Assembly (NCBI GenBank): GCA_947302675.1
Contig: CAMYWI010000133.1
Location: forward strand, 1 to 5,056
Length of the DNA: 5,056 nt
Origin: an uncultured Selenomonadales bacterium
Lineage (GTDB): Bacteria; Bacillota_C; Negativicutes; Selenomonadales; Selenomonadaceae
Direction: 5' to 3'
The position numbers and the translations under genes are program-made. This document shows, piece by piece, positions 1 through 5,056 of this stretch. Position 1 is the first letter of the stretch. Each line of letters starts with the position of its first letter. The notes beneath the pieces were generated by a model, which had not been told where the DNA came from, did no database searches, and saw only the letters and a list, made by a program, of their open reading frames with translations.

Positions 1-13
1 GCTCTTCCGATCT
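1..13. other. Probable Illumina adapter remnant at the contig edge
   Basis: The first 13 bases, GCTCTTCCGATCT, are identical to the 3' end of the standard Illumina TruSeq adapter (both adapter arms share this end). An exact 13-base match at the extreme end of an assembled sequence is much better explained by incomplete trimming than by chance. The tamB reading frame happens to stay open through it, so the first four or five translated residues (Ala-Leu-Pro-Ile and possibly Ser) should not be trusted. Genomic sequence probably begins at about base 14. Confidence 0.85.
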
Positions 14-1764
14 CCTTCGCCACGCATGACATTCACGACATCAAAGTTGCAATCAATCTGCTCAACAACAGCGTCTATATCAATCAGCTTGAGGGCAAGC
101 AGGGCGACAAGGGCGAAATAAATCTGCACGGCTCCGCGCAACTCGACGGCGCACTTGATTTGAGTTTGAAGGCGACCAACCTTGAGCTTGGAATTTTCAG
201 CAAGGCGGCGGGCTTGGATATTGAGACGGAGGGCACGGCGAACGTCGTCGCCAAAGTCAGCGGCACGACCGATAATCCGTTTGGCGAATTGCTCTTGCAG
301 GCGACGGGCGGCATAAAGGGTTCGACCTTCGACTTGTTGCAAGGTCACTTCTTGCTTAAAGATTGGCGCGTCAACGTCGAAAATCTGATTGTCCTGCGCG
401 AGCTTGCGGGCAAAACTTACGGCGCGAGCATGGAAGGTTTCATTCCGCTTAAAGCTCTGCTTGCCCAGTCAAAAGAAAATCTTCCCGATAACGAACAACT
501 TAACTTGACGGTTTCACTTGACGGCGCGGACTTGAGTTTGCTACCTGTCATGAGCAAGATGATTGCGTTTGGCGTCGGCGAGTTGAAAGGCGCGGTCAAG
601 ATCACGGGCACGGCGGCGCATCCGCAATTCAACGGGCAAATTTCAATGAACGACGGCTCCGTCAAAGTTAAGGGCATGAAGAGCTTGATTGAGCACATAA
701 ATATTTCGACGCTGTTTAAGGGCGAGCGGTTCGACGTGGAAAATTTTTCGGGCAACATAGGTTCGGGAACGTTCGCGCTGACGGGCGGTTTCAACTTTCC
801 TGGCTTGGAGTTCAAGGACTATGACTTCGACTTCGCCGCGAACAATCTTGACATTGATAGCGATTACTTCGACGGGCTTTTAAATGCTAATTTCAACTTT
901 AGCGAAGTGACCTTCCGCCATTGGACGTTGCCGAAACTTTCAGGGCAAATTAATCTGGACAAGTGCCGCATTTCCGTGCCGACGATTCCCGACTCCGACG
1001 ACCCGCTACCAAATATTTTGCTCGACGTGTCTTTGAATCTCGGCGACAAAGTTCACTTCTACAGCTCGCACCTCTACGATATGTATTTCACGGGCAACGC
1101 GCACTTCGGCGGCTCGACGGAGCACCCCAAGACTTCCGGCACGATTAACGTCAAGCGCGGCGGCACCTTGACTTATCTTGAATCAGTGTTTAATATTCGG
1201 GAGTGCGAAGTTTATTTCAATCAGATTGATTCTTTCCTGCCGACGTTGCGTTTCTTCGCCGACACCAAAGTTGCCAACATAAAAGTTTTCCTGAGCGCGG
1301 AAGGTCAACCCGGTACAATGGATTTCAAACTGACTTCAAGCCCCGAAATGTCGCAGGAAGAAATTTTCCGCTTGCTGACTCTGCGCGAGGCTTACACCGA
1401 AGGCGGCAACTTGACTTCCGCCGACGCTTTGGCTATTGGCTTGCAGATGACTTTGCTCGGCGACATTGAGGACGCTTTGAAGAAGACGATTGGCATTGAT
1501 CAATTCACCGTGTCGCGCGGCTCCGGCTCCATGTTTGAACGCCACACGCCCGGCGAACGCGCTACTAAAGACAAGGAAGATTACAACGTCAAAATCGGCA
1601 AGTACATTAACGATAAGCTCATGATTCGATACACGCGCGGCTTTGGCAGTCACCAAGTCAACCGCTACGGTCTGCAATACGACTTCAATGATAATCTCGG
1701 TTTCACGATTGAGCGCGAAGGCAAAGATTACATCTTCAGCTTCGAGGCTCGTTATAAATTCTGA
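1..1764 (+). CDS. tamB: TamB / DUF490 translocation-assembly protein, C-terminal part (5' partial)
   Basis: This is the C-terminal 587 residues of a TamB-like protein of the AsmA/TamB bridge-like family. Such proteins are anchored in the inner membrane, span the periplasm, and assist outer-membrane protein assembly with an Omp85 partner and/or move phospholipid. The frame is open from base 1, so a TTG codon at 160 is internal; whole TamB proteins are usually well over 1000 residues, so the N-terminal anchor is missing. The visible part is almost all short alternating beta-strands. A Gly-Thr/Ser-x-x-(His/Asn)-Pro motif recurs at residues 88-93, 203-208 and 371-376 (window numbering), each followed by a Gly-rich strand, as in this family. 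The C-terminal domain carries the signature SSPEMSQEEIFRLLT at 446-460, then the GLQMTLLGDIEDALKKTIGID helix region and a GKYINDKLMIRY strand. The protein ends in FEARYKF, with a terminal Phe as in outer-membrane strands. In-frame TGA-TAA tandem stops end it. It lies 31 bases upstream of the Omp85 gene and is probably in the same operon. Family assignment is firm; the exact function in this organism is inferred. Confidence 0.93.
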   Translation, partial: ALPISFATHDIHDIKVAINLLNNSVYINQLEGKQGDKGEINLHGSAQLDGALDLSLKATNLELGIFSKAAGLDIETEGTANVVAKVSGTTDNPFGELLLQATGGIKGSTFDLLQGHFLLKDWRVNVENLIVLRELAGKTYGASMEGFIPLKALLAQSKENLPDNEQLNLTVSLDGADLSLLPVMSKMIAFGVGELKGAVKITGTAAHPQFNGQISMNDGSVKVKGMKSLIEHINISTLFKGERFDVENFSGNIGSGTFALTGGFNFPGLEFKDYDFDFAANNLDIDSDYFDGLLNANFNFSEVTFRHWTLPKLSGQINLDKCRISVPTIPDSDDPLPNILLDVSLNLGDKVHFYSSHLYDMYFTGNAHFGGSTEHPKTSGTINVKRGGTLTYLESVFNIRECEVYFNQIDSFLPTLRFFADTKVANIKVFLSAEGQPGTMDFKLTSSPEMSQEEIFRLLTLREAYTEGGNLTSADALAIGLQMTLLGDIEDALKKTIGIDQFTVSRGSGSMFERHTPGERATKDKEDYNVKIGKYINDKLMIRYTRGFGSHQVNRYGLQYDFNDNLGFTIEREGKDYIFSFEARYKF

Positions 1765-1779
1765 TAACAAACCACTACC

Positions 1780-1787
1780 AAAGGAGG
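1780..1787 (+). promoter_or_regulatory. Strong Shine-Dalgarno site that fixes the TTG start of bamA
   Basis: AAAGGAGG matches the anti-Shine-Dalgarno end of 16S rRNA over at least seven bases and lies 8 bases before the TTG at 1796-1798. It decides the start: the frame is open further upstream into tamB (to about 1643), but no comparable site exists there, and the TTG start gives a protein that opens directly with a signal peptide. The 31-base gap after tamB shows no obvious promoter, which supports co-transcription with tamB. Confidence 0.9.
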
Positions 1788-1795
1788 ATTTATTT

Positions 1796-3838
1796 TTGAA
1801 AGCCAAAAAAAATTCGCGAAGAAGGTGCGCGGCGTTAATGGCGGCGTTGACTTTGCCTTTTATATTAAATTTCGCGTCGGGCGAGGCGGCTCCCGAAGTC
1901 ACACAGCCTTTTGAAACTTCAGAAACTGCGCCGCCTGCAGAGGTTGAAGTCGTTGACGAAAATTCCAAGACTAAAGAAAATGTCGAGGCTCCAAAAGAAG
2001 TTGAGCCAACCACTGAAACTCCCAGCGCACCAAAAACTGAACCAACCGCTGTTGAAACTCCCAGCGCACCAAAAACTGAACCAACCGCTGTCGAAACTCC
2101 AGACGCGCCAAAAACTGAACCTGCCGCTGAAGTTCCTGTTGAACCTTATCGCTCGCAAGTCGACTCGCAGATTTACGAGTACTTTCAACAGTTCGAGGGC
2201 AAGACGATTGTCGACATTGAGTTCGAGGGCGCGAGCACTGACACCCTTCCGACGGTCAAAGTTGCTGTGCTTGAACACGTCGGCGACACCTTCAACGCGA
2301 CGGCGGCTCTGCGCGACAGGAACGCGCTCATGAACACCGGCTATTTCTACGAGGCTTATCAAACTTTCGAGGTAATTCCCGAAGGCGTCGTGATAACTTT
2401 CCACGTTATGGAAAATCCCGTGCTCAAGGAAGTCGTCTTTAGCGGCAACACCATTTACGATAACGATGAACTTCAAGACATGCTCACGGTCAGGCGCGGC
2501 TTTATTCTCAACAGCAACCTGCTCCACGACAACATTGCCAAGATTCAAGAGGAATATCACGACGAGGGCTTTGTTCTCATGAAGATTACCGATATTAACA
2601 TTGACAAGGAAGGCGTCTTGACGCTCAAGATTAACGAGGGCACGTTGGAGGGCTACGCGGTCAAGGGCAACAAGAAGACGCGCGACGTTGTTATTCTTCG
2701 CGAAATGCGCCAGGAGGTCGGCACGCCTTTTAACGCGAAACTCGCGCGGCGCAGTATGCAACGTGTCTACAACTTGGGCTTTTTCGAGGACGTCAATCTT
2801 AAAATGAATCCCGGCGTCGAGCCAAACGCGATTGTCATGGAAATTAACGTCAAAGAAAAGCGCACGGGGACTTTGGCGGTCGGCGCGGGCTACTCGACGG
2901 CTGACGGCATTATCGGCATGGTCGGCGTGAGCGACACGAACTTTCACGGCATGGGCGACACGATTGCGATTATGTACGAGAAGAGCGGCGACGAGACCGA
3001 CGCGCACGGCTACACTTTTACTTATCGGCATCCCTGGCTTGATCATCGCGAAACCGCCGTTCGTTTCCAGCTTTACAATCGAACTTACGCCTTCAACGAT
3101 TACGACACGCGCGGGCACTTCAAGGAAGAGTACATGCGCAAATATTCCGGCGGCGAGTTCACGTTCAGCCGTCCCGTCAGCGAGTACTCGACGAACTATA
3201 TCACGCTCCGTCATCGCAAAGATAAATATGTTCGCCACGTGTCGAGCGGCAACGTCGGCAACCGTAGCGGTTGGAATTATTCCGATTGGCGGCATGACAA
3301 CTTCGGCACGACACGCAGTGTGGTTCTCGAACACGTCACCGATACGCGCGACAATATTTACAACCCGTCTGAAGGCAACAAGGTTGACTTAACGTTGGAA
3401 TTGGGCGGCTTGCTCGGCGGCGACTTCGACTTTCAAAAGGCGTCGATTGAACATCAATTTTTCCTTAAAGCGGGCGACCACTCACAAGTTTGGGCACTGC
3501 GCGGCATGTACGGCTACGGGCACGGCGACATGACCGAATTTAACCAGTTCCGACTGGGCGGGCAGGGCAGTATTCGCGGCTATCGCGACGACCAATTTCG
3601 CGGCGACCGAATGATTCTGGGCACGTTGGAATATCGTTTCCCGCTTGCGAAGAAAATTCAAGGCGCACTGTTTACAGATTGGGGCGGCGCATGGGATACG
3701 GGCTTGAAACCTAAGGAGGTCAAAGGCAGTGTCGGCATTGGTCTTGCGCTCAACACGCCGTTTGGACCTTTGCGACTGGATTACGGGCGCGGCTCTCAAG
3801 GAGGCAGATTCCACTTCTCTGTTGGCACGTCATTTTGA
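1796..3838 (+). CDS. bamA: BamA-family outer-membrane assembly factor (Omp85), complete
   Basis: This 680-residue Omp85 protein would insert beta-barrel proteins into the outer membrane. Residues 1 to about 31 are a signal peptide: a basic start (MKAKKNSRRR), a hydrophobic core around 11-27, and likely cleavage near the Gly-Glu-Ala-Ala at 29-32. Residues 33-117 form a Pro/Glu/Thr/Ala-rich linker with three 13-residue tandem repeats at 74-112. Three POTRA domains follow at about 137-207, 208-282 and 283-356; the third has the classic YNLGFFEDV (325-333). The barrel covers 357-680, with DTRDNIYNPSEG (516-527), the lid-loop motif IRGY (593-596), FTDWGGAW (626-633), PFGPLRLDYG (655-664) and a C-terminal beta-signal FHFSVGTSF ending in Phe680. 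E. coli BamA has five POTRAs and about 810 residues; three POTRAs are known in other Omp85 lineages. TamA also has three, and the neighbour is tamB, so a TamA-like role cannot be excluded, but diderm Firmicutes are thought generally to rely on a BamA-type protein. The start is TTG with a strong ribosome site. Confidence 0.93.
   Translation: MKAKKNSRRRCAALMAALTLPFILNFASGEAAPEVTQPFETSETAPPAEVEVVDENSKTKENVEAPKEVEPTTETPSAPKTEPTAVETPSAPKTEPTAVETPDAPKTEPAAEVPVEPYRSQVDSQIYEYFQQFEGKTIVDIEFEGASTDTLPTVKVAVLEHVGDTFNATAALRDRNALMNTGYFYEAYQTFEVIPEGVVITFHVMENPVLKEVVFSGNTIYDNDELQDMLTVRRGFILNSNLLHDNIAKIQEEYHDEGFVLMKITDINIDKEGVLTLKINEGTLEGYAVKGNKKTRDVVILREMRQEVGTPFNAKLARRSMQRVYNLGFFEDVNLKMNPGVEPNAIVMEINVKEKRTGTLAVGAGYSTADGIIGMVGVSDTNFHGMGDTIAIMYEKSGDETDAHGYTFTYRHPWLDHRETAVRFQLYNRTYAFNDYDTRGHFKEEYMRKYSGGEFTFSRPVSEYSTNYITLRHRKDKYVRHVSSGNVGNRSGWNYSDWRHDNFGTTRSVVLEHVTDTRDNIYNPSEGNKVDLTLELGGLLGGDFDFQKASIEHQFFLKAGDHSQVWALRGMYGYGHGDMTEFNQFRLGGQGSIRGYRDDQFRGDRMILGTLEYRFPLAKKIQGALFTDWGGAWDTGLKPKEVKGSVGIGLALNTPFGPLRLDYGRGSQGGRFHFSVGTSF
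1985..2131 (+). repeat. 39-base in-frame tandem repeat (3 units plus a degenerate one) in the bamA linker
   Basis: Three consecutive 39-base units lie at 2015-2053, 2054-2092 and 2093-2131, encoding ETPSAPKTEPTAV, ETPSAPKTEPTAV and ETPDAPKTEPAAE. Units 1 and 2 differ only in their last base (GTT versus GTC); unit 3 has eight differences from unit 1. A shorter, diverged relative (EAPKEVEPTT, 1985-2014) comes just before. The length is a multiple of three, so gain or loss of units would keep the frame. The encoded stretch is rich in Pro, Glu, Thr and Ala and is probably extended and disordered, lying between the signal peptide and POTRA 1. Confidence 0.95.
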
Positions 3839-3843
3839 AATCA

Positions 3844-3878
3844 AAAAAACTCTCAGGCAAAACGCTTGAGAGTTTTTT
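3844..3878. terminator. Bidirectional intrinsic terminator between bamA and polC
   Basis: A 15-bp stem (3844-3858 paired with 3864-3878, one G-U pair on the plus-strand transcript) closes a 5-base AAAAC loop. The core is ACTCTCAGGC / GCTTGAGAGT, flanked by an A run on the left (3843-3849) and a T run on the right (3873-3878). Read on either strand it is a hairpin followed by a U tract, so it can stop transcripts from both genes. It begins 5 bases after the bamA stop codon and 5 bases separate it from the polC stop codon. Confidence 0.92.
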
Positions 3879-3883
3879 CTTTG

Positions 3884-5056
3884 TTAAAACAAGGACAGCT
3901 GATTAGTTTCTTCCAAGCCGTTCAAGCAACCGTGACTTTTCAGCGCGGCGAGGCTCGTCTTGTTCAAGCCCGCGCGGGATTTAAAATCTTCAATCGACAA
4001 AAACTTTCCGCCGCCCTTGCGAGCCTCGACAATTCCGCGAGCCGCCGCCGGACTCACGCCTTGAATCGAACTCAGCGACATCAATAGCGAATTTCTCTTG
4101 ATAATAAAATCCTCCGCCGCCGACTCGTAAATACTCGCGCGCTCGAACTTGAACCCGCGCAGAAAATATTCGTACACAACTTGATAATCGGCAAGCACGT
4201 CGCTTTCCTTGTCGTCAAGCTTGCGCTCCTCCGATAACATTTCCAATTCGTCGAGCTTGCGCTTAATGAACTGCTGACCTTTGATGACCTCGTTGGCGTC
4301 AAACTCCTCCGTGCGCTTTGAAAAGTACGCCGCATAATACGCCAGCGGATAATGAACTTTGCAATAGGCAATGCGATAAGCCATCATGACGTAGGCGGTC
4401 GCGTGCGCACGCGGGAACAAATACTTTATCTTTTGGCAGGAATCAATATACCAGTCGGGGACGTTGTGCGCCTTCAAATCTTCGACGACCTCCGGCTTAA
4501 TGCCCTTGCCCTTGCGAACGCTCTCCATTGTCTTAAAAGACTTGAGCGCGTCCACGTCGTGATGAATCAAGTACATCATGATATCATCGCGGGCGGAAAT
4601 GGCGTTCTTCAAAGTGCATTTGTTATCGCGAATCAAATCCTGCGCGTTGCCGAGCCAAACGTCGGTGCCGTGCGAAAAGCCCGAAATTCTCACGAGATCA
4701 CTAAAACAGTCGGGCTTGGTATCGTCAATCATCTGTCGCGTGAAACTCGTCCTGAACTCCGGTAAGCCGTAAGTCCCCGACTTCGAGCCGATTTGTTGAG
4801 GCGTCAAGCCGAGCGCACTTGTCGAGTTGAATAAACTCAGCGTCGGCTTGTCGTCGAGTGGAATAGTTTTCGGGTCGCGGTGCGTCAAATTTTCCAACAT
4901 GCGAATCATCGTCGGATCAACGTGCCCTAAAATGTCGAGCTTAACGAGCCGCGAGCTTATCGAGTGATAATCAAAATGCGTCGTGGTCGTGGAGGCGTCC
5001 TTGTTATCGGCGGGATATTGAATCGGTGTGAAGTAATGAATATCCATATCGCGAGG
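3884..5056 (-). CDS. polC: DNA polymerase III alpha subunit, PolC type, C-terminal part (5' partial)
   Basis: This is the last 390 residues of PolC, the Gram-positive-type replicative polymerase with a built-in proofreading exonuclease; the full protein is usually about 1400-1450 residues, so roughly the C-terminal quarter is present. The frame runs off the right edge (Pro-Arg-Asp precede the Met at 5047-5045), so that Met is internal. Visible landmarks, in window residues from the edge, are FTPIQYPADN, which leads into the end of the palm, and VKLDILGH, whose Asp (codon 4936-4934, about residue 41) corresponds to the third catalytic carboxylate of C-family polymerases. These are followed by DPKTIP, ISGFSHGTDVWLGNAQDLI, VRKGKG, VPDWYIDSCQKIKYLFPRAHA and YPLAYYAAYF, all characteristic of PolC. 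Near the C-terminus a helix-hairpin-helix-like segment (SIQGVSPAAARGIVEARKGG) is followed by GCLNGL. The protein ends in QLSLF, the sliding-clamp-binding pentapeptide of PolC. It converges on bamA with a shared terminator. No frameshift or missing key residue is seen. Confidence 0.97.
   Translation of the reverse strand, partial: PRDMDIHYFTPIQYPADNKDASTTTTHFDYHSISSRLVKLDILGHVDPTMIRMLENLTHRDPKTIPLDDKPTLSLFNSTSALGLTPQQIGSKSGTYGLPEFRTSFTRQMIDDTKPDCFSDLVRISGFSHGTDVWLGNAQDLIRDNKCTLKNAISARDDIMMYLIHHDVDALKSFKTMESVRKGKGIKPEVVEDLKAHNVPDWYIDSCQKIKYLFPRAHATAYVMMAYRIAYCKVHYPLAYYAAYFSKRTEEFDANEVIKGQQFIKRKLDELEMLSEERKLDDKESDVLADYQVVYEYFLRGFKFERASIYESAAEDFIIKRNSLLMSLSSIQGVSPAAARGIVEARKGGGKFLSIEDFKSRAGLNKTSLAALKSHGCLNGLEETNQLSLF

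Noticed and set aside
160..162. TTG as a possible start of the TamB-like gene
   Set aside because: The frame continues open to base 1 with TamB-like beta-strand sequence and there is no ribosome site before it; the gene is simply cut by the window edge.
1643..1795. Upstream extension of the bamA reading frame into tamB
   Set aside because: The extra 51 residues overlap the conserved end of TamB in another frame, would bury the signal peptide, and lack a ribosome site, whereas 1780-1787 gives a strong one for the TTG at 1796.
1336..2013. A 225-codon minus-strand open frame across the tamB/bamA junction
   Set aside because: It overlaps two real genes, has biased low-complexity composition and no recognisable family; it is an antisense shadow.
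1985..2131. Repeats as a CRISPR-like array or regulatory iterons
   Set aside because: The units are directly adjacent with no spacers, sit in frame in a coding region and encode a typical disordered linker.
1919..3334. A 471-codon open frame on the minus strand, opposite bamA
   Set aside because: It lies wholly within a confidently identified Omp85 gene, shows no recognisable domain or ribosome site, and part of it is just the reverse reading of the 39-base repeats. It is explained by the codon composition of the real gene.
4352..4765. A 137-codon plus-strand open frame opposite polC
   Set aside because: polC is unmistakable in the other strand through this region, and this product resembles nothing I recognise.
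5045..5047. ATG as the start of a stand-alone 387-residue protein
   Set aside because: The codons upstream (Pro-Arg-Asp) fit the PolC consensus before MDxxxFTPIQ, and the conserved polymerase sequence plainly continues beyond the window edge.

Overview
The window looks like an ordinary chromosomal fragment of a diderm Firmicute, most likely a member of the Negativicutes. Two signals point there together. One is a PolC-type DNA polymerase III alpha subunit, which is typical of Firmicutes and a few related lineages. The other is a pair of outer-membrane biogenesis genes, tamB and a bamA-family Omp85 gene, which require an outer membrane. Halanaerobiales-like diderms are a less likely alternative. 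Base composition and codon use look similar across all three genes, and nothing suggests recent transfer.

Layout. Bases 1-13 match the 3' end of the Illumina TruSeq adapter and are probably not genomic. From there to 1764 (+) runs the C-terminal part of a TamB/DUF490 protein whose start lies outside the window. After a 31-base gap with a strong Shine-Dalgarno sequence, a complete Omp85/BamA gene begins at a TTG codon (1796-3838, +). It encodes a signal peptide, a Pro/Glu/Thr-rich linker with three 13-residue tandem repeats, three POTRA domains and a beta-barrel ending in Phe. A bidirectional hairpin terminator (3844-3878) fills the 45-base gap to the convergent polC gene. The last 390 codons of polC occupy 3884-5056 on the minus strand, and its 5' end lies outside the window.

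How the genes relate. TamB and the Omp85 protein are probably co-transcribed and act at the cell envelope: the Omp85 protein inserts beta-barrel proteins into the outer membrane, and TamB is a periplasm-spanning protein that works with an Omp85 partner and/or moves phospholipid. PolC is a separate replication gene that ends tail-to-tail against them.

I found no mobile element, CRISPR array, RNA gene or unrecognised coding region. The most useful observations are the adapter remnant at the left edge, the repeat-bearing linker in the Omp85 protein, and the abrupt end of the outer-membrane gene run after bamA. I see no evidence for an undescribed system here.
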